DNA from: Eudorina sp. 2006-703-Eu-15
Lineage: Eukaryota; Chlorophyta; Chlorophyceae; Chlamydomonadales; Volvocaceae
Reading direction: 5' to 3'
Assembly: GCA_003117195.1 (NCBI GenBank)
Contig: BDSI01000197.1
Coordinates: 96,841-160,840 of the forward strand
DNA length: 64,000 bases
In this document: positions 10,684-24,100 of the stretch, piece by piece
Layout of the letters: every line of letters begins with the position of its first letter
Numbering within the stretch: the stretch's first letter is position 1
Translations under genes and position numbers: made by a program
The notes under the pieces: generated by a model
What the model was told of the DNA's origin: nothing
Seen by the model: only the letters and a program-made list of their open reading frames with translations
Databases searched by the model: none

Positions 10684-12943
10684 GCCCCTCCATCGATTTG
10701 ATGGCGGCTGGGGTCCCGGCGGCCCGTTGGCCGATGGGGACGTCCACAGCGCTTAGAGCTGCAGCTCTGCTGAACAAGGGGCTCAGCGGCCTGAAGCAGC
10801 CGGGAGCTGAGGCGGCAGGCGGAACATGCCTTTCGGTGCTGCCCATGGTGATGTCGTACGGTGTCGGGGAGGTCCGCGGACATCCACCGGCGGCCATCCC
10901 ACCGGACCTCCAAAAGGCTGTTCGGACACCTCGTCGAGCTGGGAACATGCATGGACGAATGCAGACAGCATTGTACCCCAACTTGACTCCGGAATCTGGT
11001 GTGGTTCGATTTCGCCTGGCCTTGATTCCTTTGAGAGCAAGTTGGTATGCGGGGTATTCTTTGCGGGCAGCGACCCGCATGGGACGTTGCAGCACGGAAG
11101 GCCAGGGCCCACATAGTAAGGCGGCGATCGGGACAGTCGGGGAGCCGTTAGGAGATGCGTCGACATGTCGGTGGTTGGCCGTGCCCGAGCGGGCAGGGAT
11201 GTGCGGGGGGCGCTGTTACGTCGGCGCATCGGTTTGTGTGTGTTAAAAAATAACTGAGTCTGTTTTTGTGTGTGGGGGGGGCAGTTGGTTTCGGAGATGG
11301 GTATGGCCCGCCACCTGGCGTCAGGGGTGCAGCGGCGGCAACTGGCGTGTCCTGCTAAGTGCTTCGGTTGCTTCAACCGTCTGGTATTGATGAGTCGTTT
11401 GGGGGCGTTCGGCTTGCGAGAGGTCAGGAGCAGCAGGGCGGCCGCATGATCGTGTTGCTCCGGGTGCTCCCTGGGGACTGAAGTCCTCCTCCGGGCGGGC
11501 GGGCGGACCGGTGCAGGGCTTGAAGGATGCGGGGCGAGGTTGAGGACCGTATGCATCCGAAGGGTGTCTGGTGCGCGTCTGCAGCCGATGTGACGTTTTC
11601 GCCCTCCCTGAAAAGGCTGTCCATTGAGTTACTGATGGGCTGGCTTGTGTTCAGCAGCCAGCCAAGGGCGCTCTTCTGGTCTGGTTCAGGACGGTAAGCA
11701 AGACGGACAGCAGAGTCTTGCCGCAACTTATAACCCCCTCCCGTTGCCCTGTGGGTGGATGGGAGTCATCTTGTGCGCCCCTGTGTTGACCTGGGGTTTG
11801 GGTGACGGGTGTGATCCGAAGGCTGCCGGGAGGCGTAAAAGATGCGTCCCGAATGTGTACACGAGCGCGCCCTGGGTCTCGACATCGGAATGCGGATTCT
11901 CGGAATGATGCTACGCCGCGCGGTCGCAAAGCACCTTCAGGTGTTACCTCTCCCGCTCCCCGTGCAATGCCCGCGTTCCACTCAGCGGCCTCAGCTTGTG
12001 TGATACGGTATCTCAAAGCATCGTAGCTTACAGTGCGGACGTGGATGTCCGGTTCCCAGCAGTGCATGAACATGTAAACCTACGACAATCCCCGTTCTCG
12101 AAATTTACCTTTCCCCGCCCCCCCCTTCCACATGCCATACACGCGCACACAAACCGTCCAATTCCGTCACGCGGTTCGCACACCCCGTCAGTACACAACA
12201 ACGTGGTCCCAAACAACGCTCCTGTGAAACAGAACCCGGGGGCCGGGGCTACTCCGCGGATCGGCGCAGCTCACGAAAGAAGTGGCCGCGGGCGGGTGGG
12301 GTGGGTAGGTGGGTGTAAAGGGCGCACGCACCCGCGCGGGAGAAGGAACTCGGGAGGGGCGGTGACCACACCCGGCAAGCACACCCGCGGTGCCCCACCA
12401 CACCCGGCCCGCCGGGTCCGAACTCAGCTGTGGTGGTGGTGGTGGTGGTGGAGGGGTGGCGGGGTGGCGGTAGCTCGTGCCCGCCGAGCCGCGCCGGCGC
12501 CGCTCTCGAATACTTTTGCTGGGGGGGACTGCGCCCCAGAAAGAGCACCGGTGCGGCCGTCCCTCGCGGCCGGTCGCCAGTAAGGACATCATGCACCGTC
12601 GCCACCCACATCGCTGCATGCACCCCATCGAACCACCCATGCGGCATCCATCGATCAATCAATCGATATCCGGACGCTCCGCGGCGTGGCGCCGGCGGTA
12701 ACGCTCCGGTCGGGGCAGGGAAACTACCACCATTGCCATCGCCTGCGGCACCTGTCAAGCTGAATCTCGCTTCTCGCGGCTCAGTTTTCTTAAACACACA
12801 CAAAAAAGAAAAGGCGTCGGATCGGAGAGACCCTACTCAAAGAAGAAAGATAAGAGCAAGATAGAGATGATATCATCGACTAAGAATCCATCTGTTGTGT
12901 CGTTGGTTGCCGACGTAGCCCACCCAGCTGACCTCGCCGTGGC
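10684..12943. other. Gene-poor interval after TOM20
   Basis: No confidently supported gene. The interval includes GC-rich sequence with shadow reading frames, a (GGT)n run near 12430-12452 and a TTAAACACACACA motif near 12790. A minus frame at 12073-11960 reads as a short protein-like stretch but has no supported continuation. Confidence 0.4.
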
Positions 12944-15258
12944 ATGGCTTCCCTGCATCGCCCGACCTGGGCCGTCGCCCCCAAGGTCCCAACACAACCG
13001 GCAGGCCAGTTCGACGTCGTAAGTACGACGCGAGTGACCCTAACACCGCCTTCCCGCCCAAAAACCCACCTCAGCCCTCCCTACGTCCCATTGAGAGGCA
13101 TCCCGCACAGACCGCTCCGGTTGCTGCATTGCGCCTCCTCCTCAGGTCATGTCATACGGTATGTGGACTGCCTTCAGAGTCGGGGGAAATGAAGACGGAA
13201 AACAAGACCGGCAACGAAGACGGGACACAGCCGCATGCGTCGGTTCGCCGGCGCCTAACGCGCCTCCTAGTGCATCACACATCGTACCACGCACGGCACG
13301 GTACGGCCGGTACGGAACGCGATCCAGGGGAGGATCCCACCCGGAACCCAACATACCCGAGCCAAATCACATCCCGCACATTACGCCTCCGCAACCCTTA
13401 TCTAAGGCAGAGCCACCTACTGGGCTGCTGATGCAGATGCTTCTTATGCCGGACGAGGCCGTTGCGAACACACATACACACACATACACGCATCTAGGCG
13501 GATTTCTCGCTAAGCACAAACACATATCTCGGCGTGGTTCTCACGCTGCACCGCAGGGCCGTACCCTCGCGCTCACCACACCGGAGAACAACAAAAGCAC
13601 ACACACACATAGAAAAAAACTCGTCACCACCAACTTTTGACACCTCCTGTCCTCAACGCTGCGGGGGCCCCCAACGGCGCCGATCTCCATGGGCCCCCTG
13701 TCTACATTCCCCCGCGGCAGGCAGCGGGCGCGCAGGCGAGCGGGGGCTGGGGGCCTCCTGCCCACTCCCCGTGCGAGCAGCGGTGGGGACAGCGGCCTCG
13801 GCTGTCGTGAACCGCAGCGCGCCTGCCCGGGGCGGAGTGGCCGCAGCAGGCAGACGCGCGCGGGCACTGAGGCGCCCTCTGCCCAACCTGCCCGGGAGGG
13901 GTACCACAGAAGGAGGTTCCCACCTGGGGGGCTGATGATGATGATGATGATGATGCCGGCGCCCCAATGCCGCGTCCAGTCCGCCGCTCTGCGGAGGACG
14001 TGTCCCGATTTTGCGCCCGGCCCACATCCCCCATAGGGTTATACCGTATTGCTCACAGACAAACCTACAGGAGCCGCCGCTCTCCGCCCGTTCTCCCCCG
14101 GGAAGCCCTTCGTGGTGGTGGTGGTGGTGGCTGTGGCGCTAACTTCAGTTGAGCGATTATCATATGGAAAATTTCAAAACGGAAAACCCTCGCGGTTCCA
14201 GCCACCCTTCGCGTCAACCGCCCACCGCCACCACCTGGCCAACTCTACCTAAGAACCACAGCCTCATCCATTCCCCCTCCCCTCCCCTCTCCTCCCTGCC
14301 CCACCCAACCAGCCCACGGATGCCTTGGTCGCGATGCTGCCCACTGCGAAACCCCATGCGGCCTTAACTAAACCTCGCCTTCAACCGCGCAACGCACGCT
14401 AGTGCTGCCACCTACGAACCTTGGCCCTGCACCTAAGCAGCGACCAGCCCGGCGACCAGCGCCCGATCCAGGCCAACCAGCTGTACACCCGCCCTCCTCC
14501 TCCTCCCGCGCGGTCGGGGACCTCATCCCGTCATCCGGCCTGCGGACCACCGTAGGACGGACAGAGACGTCCGGCGCAGCCCGCAGTCGACCTGCCCCAC
14601 CGCCCACCGCTGCTGCACCTCACCTCACCACACACGCAGATCCCACCCGCCAGGCGCCGCCGGCATGCAGGGGCCGAGGGGCGCGGCCTGTCCTAACAAC
14701 TGCCGAACCGGCAAACGTCAACATGCGCGACGTCAGTCTACTCTGTCGTCGTCATCGTCGTCGCCGCCAAAATAAACCCCAACGGAGCGCCAGACGGCAC
14801 AACACCCCCAACTCACCCAGATATGGGGACGCGGTCATCTGTCCGATACCAACCGTTGGAATCGAACTGCACATATGACCCTGTTTGATCTCCCAATCCA
14901 ATCTGATCCAACTCGTTCGTGAAACTCACACCACAGACGTCTCTCCTTGCACGAGCGGAGGGGCACAAGGCCCGCCCGGCCCGTTGGGCCGCGGACAGCT
15001 GCTCCCGTCTGCCCCATCGATTATCTCGGTGATGTCAGTCGGCCCCCCTCGCCTGCCCCCGTCCCACCCAGATCGCGGCATCGCATCTTCCGCAACGATG
15101 CCGCCGCAGCCACGCCGCCGGCTGCGCGGCCCACGCAGCCACAGGCCTATGGGCCCATGGGCCGCCCCCACCCAAGCCGCCTTCCCCGACCCATGGGGCT
15201 GTCTCGGGTAGCTGCAGCTCTCCCATCCTCCCACGGGACCCTCCCTCAGGAGCCATAG
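12944..15258 (+). other. Doubtful proline-rich gene, possibly several exons
   Basis: I do not recognise a product. Protein-like pieces on the plus strand include an ATG exon at 12944-13018 (MASLHRPTWAVAP...QFDV) ending in a perfect GTAAGT donor, a candidate acceptor at 13145, a segment after an AACCAG acceptor near 14312 (PTDALVAMLPTAKPH), and a terminal segment near 15018-15258 beginning PIDYLGDVSRPPSP and ending with a TAG. All are Pro/Ala/Arg-rich, and I could not join them into one phase-consistent model. GC-rich DNA of this kind yields open frames by chance, so this may be wholly or partly non-coding. Confidence 0.25.
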
Positions 15259-16053
15259 CCCCGGCCCTTGAGCGAGACAGCGGACAGCCGGAGCTCCCCT
15301 TTTTTGTCAATAAAGACAGCGGGGGGGAGCTCCCCCCCTCTCCCCTAGTGACCCGCCACCTGCAGGTGCCACCGACCGCAACCGGCGGTTCCGAGGGTGC
15401 GCCACGCGCCCACCACTCCAACAACAGCCACCATCACATCAACAACAAACTGATCTCAGGGTTGGCACCAGGCGGGTGTCCTTCGCTGCACGCCCTGTAC
15501 TGTACAACGCCATCCCCTCTCGACAACAGTCACCACCGGGTCGGGTCGGGTCGGGGTGGGTCTCTTTCCGGTACCCACACCGCCATGCATGCACGAGCCC
15601 CAGAACCTAGGACCCCGCGGCATCGCCGGCGCGGGCCTTCGTCTCGCAGGCAGCACTGCGCAGCGCAGCGCCGCGGGCGGGCCGGTCATGGGCGTGAGGG
15701 CGGGACACCGATGTCCCCCCGACAAGCCCGTCCATCGCCGCTGCATTCGGACCGCCCGTTCCCCTTGTCACGCACCCCTGGACACGCACTCCTGGCGCAG
15801 CCCCCCGTGGGTCGTTCGGAGACGGCCGGGACTCGCGGCGTGTTCACGTCGTGCTGGCATCGTAAGGGGCAGCGCCTCCGCGACGCGCCGAGCCAGCTCC
15901 TCCCAAATGCCACATGCAGTTCCGCCCCATCAGCCTCCGGGCTCCATCAAACCAGGCCCCATCACGCCACGTTGCATCGCACATCGGCACCACCCCGGCG
16001 CGCGCGCACACGTTCCTCGCCGCACTCCGCCGCAGCACACAGCGCAGCACGGC

Positions 16054-16953
16054 CTACACCACTGCCCCGGCGGGCTGCGGCGCCGCCACGGGCCGCAGGT
16101 GCTGCAACGGCTGCGGCAGCGGCAGCAGCGGCGCCGGCCCAGGCACGAGCAACGGCGACCCGGCGGCGGCGCCCGCCGGATGGTGCCCTGCCGCCGCCGC
16201 CGCCGGCCCCGGCGGCGGCGGCGGGTGCGTCGGCCCCGGTCCCGCTTCCTGCGGTGATGGAAGGTGCCCCATCCGGGCGCCGTAGACCGGCCCCTGTCGC
16301 GGCGTGCTGCTGGCTGATGTCAGGCCCGGGAGCGGCCCGGGGGCGGCTGCCGCCGCCGCCGCGTTGGCGCGAGCCTGGTTGAGCATCACCCCCAGCTGCA
16401 CCTCAATCTGTGTGAACGAGGGCCGCTGCTCCGGGACGGCGGCCCAGCACGTCCGCACCAGCTCCGCCACATCCGGTGGGGTGTCACGCGGCATGTCGGG
16501 CCGCAGCCCGTGCGTTACGACGCCCACTGCCGCCTGGACTGCGGTCATGCCCTGTACGACGTGTTTTTGGGGGGGTGGGTGGGGTGTGAGTGTGTGTGTG
16601 TGTGTGTGAATGGAATCCCGAGCGGTATGTGGGTAACAGAGAGGACTGAGCTGCGCGAGAAGCGGAATCCAGCGCCACAGGCAATGAAGATGTGTGCATG
16701 TACGTGTGTGTGTGTGGGGGGTGGAGTCGAGTAAAAAGCGGGGGCAGAAGCAGTAAGACGGGAGGGATGGGGTCAAGGCAGGCTTGGCCCGCTAAGCGCA
16801 GCATCAGCGGAACTGGGGCATGAAGCGTCCTGGACCATCAGGTCCGCCCAGGGTGTTTAGATAAGAGACCCGACCGATCCAAACCGCCCAGAGTGTGTGT
16901 GTGTGTTTAGAATTGCAACCCGCCCGCCCGCCCGAGCCCAGGTGGCAATATAC

Positions 16954-16985
<32 letters not shown>

Positions 16986-19900
16986 AAAGAGAACTGAGCC
17001 GCGAGAAGTAGTGAAGTCCAGCGCAATAGTCGATGTTGGCGACGTGTGTGTGTGTGTGTGTGTGTGCGTGGGTGTGCGTGTGCGTGGGTGGGTGTGGCGC
17101 TCTCATTAAGGAGAGGGCCCTCGGAGAGGCGCTCCCGCAGCGCAGCGCTTACCTCGTACGGCAGCTTCCGGGTCAGGCATTCCCACAGCACGATGCCAAA
17201 GCTGCGTGGACCGGATTGGACAGGACAGGACAGGGCAGAGGAGCGCGGCGTGAGCACGCGAGGCGAGCGCGGGTGCGCGGGGGACGCTCGCGACTGATCA
17301 ATCAACTCAATCAATGAATCGATCGGCGCAACCCCCGTCGAAACGGCCAAACTTCCCAGGACAGCGGTGCGGTGCGGGCGTCCTTCCGGCGCTGCTTCCC
17401 AAGCGGCACACAACCCACACCCCATCGCGGTGCCACGGGCGCTGTCCCAATCCCAACCACAGGGGCGATGCTCCCGCATTGCGGTGCGTCCCCAGGCTTC
17501 ACCGTCCTCACCACCAAAGCCCTGGTCCTGCTCTGCCCTGCCCTGCCCCGCCCACCTCCTCCCTGCTCTCCCAGTCCGCTACATCCTCCCTCTCCTCCCC
17601 GCGCCGACCCACCCCGACCCAACCCTCCGCCCACCTGTACACGTCCGCCTTCTCGCTGTAGCGTTGGTGGGCCAACACCTCGGGCGCCGCCCACTGGTAG
17701 GTGCCCAACCCCCCGGTCAGGACCTGCACGCGGGGCGGCGGCACGGGGAGGAGGCGGAGGCAAGAAGAGGCGTCCCATTGAGTCCGGCAGGCCCCTCCTC
17801 CTCCCGGCCGGGAGACGGCAGGAGGCGGCAGGCCGGAGCCAAGGAGGAGGCACGGCACCGGACTCGTATATACCGCCCGAATCCGTCCCGCCGGGCAAGG
17901 CAGGCGCTGCCCCGCAGCCCTGTGCTCAGGGCAGTCAGTCTGACAAGTCGGACTCATCGGGACTCCCGCGCCCTGGACGTCCGCCCTCGCAATCAACAAT
18001 GAACCGACGCAACGGCCACCGGCCACCCAGAGGCCGCTGTCATGCGCCAATCGCCATCCGCCAATCGCCATCCGCCAATCACCATCCGCCAATCGCCATC
18101 CGCGAATCGCCATCCGCCATCCAGGCACCACCCCTGTTCCGTCTTTCTCCGCCCCCCTTTGACACGACGCCTCCCCCTGCTGTCCGCTACCTCGCCCCCG
18201 CAGCACATAAGGCCCCACCTGGCGGTTGCCGTTGTATATCCTCGCCAGCCCAAAGTCCGCGATCTTGGCGTTGCCGCCGTTGTCCAGCAGGATGTTGGCG
18301 GACTTGAGGTCCCGGTGCAGGATGGAGTGGCGGTGCAGCCACGCCATGCCCTGCGCCACCCCCAGGCAGATGGCCAGCAGCTGCGGCCAGGGCGGCGCGC
18401 CGCCGCCGGGCCGCGGGCCGTGCAGCAGCTGGTAGAGCGACCCCGCCGCGCAGTAGTCCGTCACGAGGGCCAGCTGGGGGGGCTCCGTACACGCCGCCAG
18501 CAGCTGCAACACGTCTGCGAGTATGGACCACGATACCATAAGAGATCAGAGAAGGACATGGCAAAGCGAAGGGTAACATGGCGTTACCAGGCAGTGCCAC
18601 CGATGGCGAGCCGGGAAAGACGGACGGACGAGACGGTGGGGCCCGAGGATAGGTCCCCGGGACAGCGGAAGCGCGGCCAGCTCGGCGTTGAGAGGCAAAG
18701 GGGGCAGCGGCTACGGCTGGGGCCCGGCACTTCCCGGACCCGGGGGGCGGGGCAAACCCTTGCCGCTTCCACTGACACGCCCAGGCGTCCCGACCGCTCC
18801 TATCCAGTCACTGGCTGCCTCCACGCAGGGGGGGGGTCCTCGCCTCTAGGGCGGCTTCTTCTACTTACTTGGACCCGTTCCAACGCCTGCCCACCACTAC
18901 GGCCACCAAGACCACACACAACCGTCCGGTACTTCCATCGTTCGCCGGTGGCTGCGCGACCGTCCTGTTTCCATTTTGCTCTTGTCCATCCGACGCGCCC
19001 GTCAGAGCCCGTCCATCCCACGCGCCCGTCAGTGCCCGCCGCCGCCCCCCGGACACTCACTCTTGTGCGGCGGCAGCGCGCTCATGGCCGCCACCTCCCG
19101 CCCGAACTCGCGGACCACGTGCTCCATATCCGGACCCGAGGCCGCGTTCGGGTGGGCCAGCTTGATGGCCACCCGGTGGCACTGCCAGTAGCCGTAGTAC
19201 ACCTGACCAGGGCGGAAGGGACGTGGGCACGTGGCCGTGGCGGCGGGCGGATGTGAGGAGAGGCGATGCACGGGTGCACCGCAAGGCCGTGGTCCGCTCG
19301 ATGTGCCAGCAGTCCTTCCCCTCTACACACGTGCCGGTAATTCGCCACACGCCCTCAGCACCCACAGCCTCCACCCGACATCCCTCATCCTCCTGTCTCG
19401 TGTGTCTCTAATGCGAGGTCGTTCTCAACCCCCTGGGTGCGTCTCTAATGCGAGGTTGGGTGGTCAGATGCGATGTGTGCACCCTCGCTGATGAATCCTG
19501 CCGCTAGCTCTCGTATCTGTGACGCCTCGAGCCCATTCCCCCGGCCCTACACTCACGTGATCGCCCCCGCCCCCGCCCCCACACAACAACCCACCCACAC
19601 TCAGCCCTGCCCCGCACACGCACCCGCCCAAAGCCGCCCTCGCCGATCTGCTGCACAAACCGCAGGTCCTCGAACCTCGCCAGGGGTGGTCCCCGGGAGG
19701 AGGACGTCCGAGTGGTCGCGTCCGGTCGGGGGCCTTCCAGAGGCGGCGGATACGAGTCGTGTCGGAACAACCCCGGGCCGTACAACCCCCCCAGCGCGCC
19801 GTTGGGCGGGATGTTGTGGCTGGGCCGCCGGCCGCCGCCGATGGCTCCCGCAGCCCCGGCGCCGGCGCCCGCAACTGCTGCAGCACCTGGGCCCGGGGTA

Positions 19901-20565
19901 CCGCCCCGGAGCTTCTGCGGGTCGTGAATTGCCAGGGCCCGGAGCTCCGCGGTGGCGTCCGCCGCTTGATCCGGGGGCGACGTGGCGTAATCGGAGAGGC
20001 GGAGCGCGTTGGGGCCGGCATTGCCGGGCCCAGGCCCGGGGCCGGCGGGGGCCGCTGTGGGTGTGCTGGTGGGTGAGGACTCGTTGGGTGGGCTGCCGCC
20101 CGACACCCGGTGCGGCCAGGCCTGTGGCCCAGCCGCGTCGGTCGGCTGCTGTGGCTGTTGCTGTGGTGGTTGCTGTGGTTGCGGTTGTTGTTGCGACTGC
20201 TGCAGCTGTTGTTGCTGTGCTGCCGCGACCGCAGTGGGCGAAATGGACCCCGGGTCGACGTCTAGGACGACGCTGGTGCCGTCTTTGGGTGCGTCAGGCG
20301 GGAGTGTCAACTGGTGGAAGGTGCCCGAACCGTCCTGTCCGCCGCCCGCGGAGACGCTGCGGCGCGGGCCGTGGCCCAACGGGTGCTGGTCAACGTGCGC
20401 AAAGTCGCTGTAATCCTCTTCACCGTCCTCGTCTGCTACTTGGGAACGCGAATCTCCGCCGCAGGCCGCGGCTTCCAGGTCCTGAAGAGGGCGCCTCGCT
20501 GGTTTGTAATGCGTTGGAAGAGGAGAGTGCTGAGGCTCCAAAAGGCTCAGAACCGAGCGCCACAT
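16054..20565 (-). CDS. Raf/TKL-like serine/threonine protein kinase
   Basis: Six exons join in phase on the minus strand: 20565-19624, 19202-19061, 18514-18219, 17723-17635, 17201-17153 and 16551-16054, giving 671 residues. Residues 1 to about 295 are a low-complexity Gln/Pro/Gly regulatory region. The kinase domain (about 302-560) has the glycine loop GEGGFGRV (308-315), VAIK lysine (about 328), HRDLKSAN catalytic loop (Asp about 430), DFG (about 448-450), GTYQWAAPE activation segment (about 467-475), DVYSFGIVLWE, and a C-terminal CW...RPSF motif. The C-terminal tail (about 575-671) is Ala/Pro-rich. VLQLLAAC and the GTYQWAAPE segment are typical of plant and algal Raf-like tyrosine-kinase-like kinases. 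The start is the first ATG of the long 5' exon. It is divergent from the FKBP gene. The substrate cannot be inferred; all key catalytic residues are present. Confidence 0.85.
16830..17075. repeat. Two dispersed-repeat copies and GT microsatellites in a kinase intron
   Basis: The last kinase intron (16552-17152) holds GTGTTTAGATAAGAGACCCG (16852-16871) and GTGTGTTTAGAATTGCAACC (about 16900-16920), variants of the repeat near 5160. GT/TG runs lie at about 16585-16608, 16957-16979 and 17044-17066. Confidence 0.55.
18042..18125. repeat. 14-bp minisatellite in a kinase intron
   Basis: About five tandem copies of CATCCGCCAATCGC, with single-base variants, lie between kinase exons 3 and 4. Confidence 0.8.
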
Positions 20566-21191
20566 GGCCTTTTGGTTATTGTGCTTTCAGAAATCCTCAA
20601 GGGCCGTCGTCTCTTATGCCGCGTCCACCTGGGAGCTGGATGTAGCCGATTGAAGGCACCTGCTCCTCGAGCCTGTGCTTCAATTACTGCTTGAAAAACT
20701 GAAAGGGCCACACAGGCGTCAAAGCACCCATGTGGCCCGGAACTCCTCCTTTCGCCGGTTGCTTAAGTACCGGACCCGATTTGACAAGACAGTTCGGGAA
20801 GGCAAACAGCTTAAAATATCCAAAAGACAGCTTCCGCAAACCGTTCTGGATAGCTACGTACGCGTCAGCACCCCTTATGCCTGGTCAGAGGGACTCGGTT
20901 CTGCAAAGTAGGCAACAATGCTTCAAAGGGGTTGAATGTATACTGAGCACTTGAAATTAAGAGAGGGAAAGAATGAAATCAGTTCGCGTTGCTCGTTGCC
21001 CAACATGGGAGTTTTCGTGGAACTCGTCGTGCCTTCCCATCCTAATCACGGACGCTTTTTGTACACAACCACAACAGTCGCGTCCTCCAGTCCTAGTCAA
21101 AATAAATATTTCTAGCTTTCTCCCAGCGACCAATAGTCGCCGGAGCAACCGTTATCCCTTGTAGTTGTCGCAGAGAAGAAAACCCGTCTCC
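20566..21191. promoter_or_regulatory. Divergent promoter region between the kinase and FKBP genes
   Basis: This 626-bp interval between two divergent start codons is distinctly more AT-rich than the flanking genes. A 63-codon ATG frame at 20973-21164 has no recognisable features and is more likely 5' UTR or chance. Confidence 0.4.
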
Positions 21192-24100
21192 ATGCATCCA
21201 GCGCTCGCAAACCGCGCTTACAGGCCACCTGCTTTTGGAAGCGCCTGTGGCCAAGGCAAGGCCAGCGCACGCTGCCCGGGCCCCAAAGCTCCGGTCGGCC
21301 TAAAACCCCCCGTGCTCCAGGCCTCGCGAGCGGACAGCGCTGGGCCTGATGGCGCCCGCAATGAGCCCAGCAGGTGCGTGCAGTCCGCCTGGCTCCGAGC
21401 GCATGTCGCCAGGCAGGCCCCGGCCTCGCCACCGCTCTTCGCCGCCGGCCCCCCGGCGTCGTCCTCCCGGGCCTCCAAGATCACACGAGCACGGTGGGCA
21501 CCTCCCAATCGGTGTGCGCCCGCACGATCAGGCCCTAGCCTCCAGACAGTCTTGACGGGCGGACGCGGCCGCATGCAAGCTCGAACGAATCATGTCACAG
21601 TGTCAGGTCGGCAACCGTGGGCACTAGTCCGCCCGCTGCCCCCGCCTCCCCACCACTCCCCTCCGCCACTATCTCACCTATACGGCGCCGATACGGGTTC
21701 CCCCCGCGCGCGGCTCCTCCACGTCCTATCTTTCGTTCTCCAAGCTTTGCTCTCGCCGGCACGTGCGGCCCCCTCTCGCCCACAACGCGGCCCAGCCCCT
21801 CGCACAATCGCACCCTCGCTGTCCCCGCCACTGCCTTGCCAAGCCCGGATCATCCTCACCCCACGCCCACGCCGGTGAGCTACACCGCCGCCATGCATCG
21901 CCCTGACCCGCATAACCTCCCCCCCCGCGTGATCTGCTGCCCTTCACATACAGCCACGGGCACCCCCGCGCACTTGACTGTGAACTGGACCCCTGCTCGC
22001 CACCGGCGCCGCTTCCGCAGGCGCGCGCTCTTGGCGGGGGCAGCGGCGGCCGTGCTGCTTCTCGGCGGCGGCACCGGCTCTCCCGCGCGGGCAGCAGAGG
22101 GCGAAGGCGGCCTCGCCAAGTACGAGCCCATGGATGCGCTCAAGGTGCGGCAGCGTACGTTACCGGGGCCACGTCGGCGGCGCCGGCGCAGGGCGGCGAA
22201 TGGCAGGGTTGCGGCAACGCCTCTGTGTGTGTAGGGGGGTTGAAGGTGGGAAAGAGTCGGCTCTTCGGGTTGGCGCAGCGTGGATTCTTCAGTTCTGCAA
22301 AGGATCACAGCTTCAAACAGCCCATCTCGAGCATTTTTATGCTTGTACGGATATGGTCTGTCCCGTACTGGCCTGCACGCAGGGCAAGGACTACGGCAAG
22401 CCCCGTATGAAGTACAACGACTACACGACGACGCCCAGCGGGCTGCAGTTCCAGGCACGTTCTTTGCCTGGATTGCACAATCTTGTACGGAGGAACGGCA
22501 ATCTGGGGCGGTGCCGACTGCGTCGTGTCACTGATGGGGGCCTGGGCCACTCCCCTCGTCAGCTGGCTGTGTGTGTATGGGGGTAGGGGTGGGGCGAACA
22601 CCCGGGAGGGGGGAGGAACACGACCCCGCAGACCAGACACCGGAGGGGGGAGAGGTTTGGGCTGGCCAGGCCGACGGCTCCGCCCCGCCGCCCTCCAGAC
22701 CGGGTGCCTGGAGCTGCCCCTGCCCCTGCGCCGGGGGCGTTGGCCCATGATGCACATCGTGATGAGCAGCGTGTGTGCGCTTGGAAGCCGACCCATGGGT
22801 CAGGTGAACGACACAACCCTAGACCCATACACAACCCCGCAGCAGGCCCTACTCTCACCCAGGAAGTCCTTTCCCCCTTTCCCCGCTCTGTATTACACCC
22901 CGCCTCTGTGTGCGTTTCCATTTCTCCTTCCCTGGACCTCCCTGGCCTCCCTGGACCTTCCTAAATTTCCCTGGACCTCCCTGGACCTTCCTAAATTTCC
23001 CTGTCCCTCCCCGGACGTGCTCCAGGACATCAAAGTGGGCTCGGGTGACGAGCCGCAGCCGGGCGACACCGTGGTCGTCGACTGGGACGGTGGGTGGCCG
23101 AGAGGGGTGTGCGGGGAGCCTACCGGTAGGCAACGATGAACTTCGCCTGACCGCCAGAGCGGGGATCCGTTGAGGGTGGCTTTGCTTGGCTTGGGGGCGG
23201 CGCGCTGGTCCGCATGCATACACCCACCATCCGGGTTTGATGTGCCGGCACACAGCGTCGTGCACCGCTGCAAAGGAGGGGCAGCGGCACCAACCGTGCA
23301 TTCAACGCCCGACGGCATCCAACGCATCCACCCATCACGGCCGGGGCAACGAACGCCGTGGAACCCGGCGTATGGGAGCGGCGGGACCCCCTGCTCCGCA
23401 GCGGCACGTCATCGGAGGGAGGCGTCCAGCAGCTTGCAGGGAGTGGAGTGGAGGGGGTGGCCTCTCGTTGGTTTGGGCGCTCCAACGCGCCTGTGTTGCC
23501 GCGTTGTCCCGCTGCGTCCCATCGGCCCAAGCGCGTGGGCCGGCGGTCCGGGCGCCTTTCTGGCGGTTCGATGGCATCATGGGCGAGCCGGCTTGCGGGC
23601 GGGCTCGATTAGTGGTGGCGACACTCCAGACCGGGCCCTCCCTTGACGGCTTTCGCGGCTCTTTCGCGGCCTCTCCGCAATCCCTTGCCTGCAGCTGGGT
23701 CGACCCTAGTCGGCCCACACATTGACACATTGACACATACAAATGCGGCTGTCACCGATGACTGTGCGGTCCACTGCAACTTAACCGATTCCACATGCAA
23801 TGACACATGCAGGGTACACGATCGGATACTATGGCCGCCCCTTCGAGGCGCGCAACAAGGTACGGCACCGTACGGCGCAGGGCCCGTCGAAGGGGAGTTA
23901 TGACTGCGGGTGTGCGCGCCCTCCCCAACTCCACGGTCCGCGACGGCGCGAGCCCCCTCCCTCCACCTCCCTCCGCCGTTCTCGTAACGGCAAACGGGCG
24001 GGGGATGGATGGGGGGCTCGCGCAACCGCGGAGGAAAGGTAACCAGACAGCAATCCTGGAGTACTCAGCTTGTTCTGTTACGGGCAGACCTGGGTTCGCC

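Noticed and set aside
15348..16382. 344-codon plus-strand ORF
   Set aside because: It overlaps the kinase's last exon in antisense. It lacks domain features, whereas the minus frame carries conserved kinase sequence.
18042..18125. CRISPR-like array
   Set aside because: The 14-bp units are directly adjacent with no spacers, so it is a minisatellite in a eukaryotic intron.
17508..18539. Uninterrupted 343-codon minus frame spanning two kinase exons and their intron
   Set aside because: The intron happens to be open, but phase, splice sites and kinase alignment support splicing 18219 to 17723.
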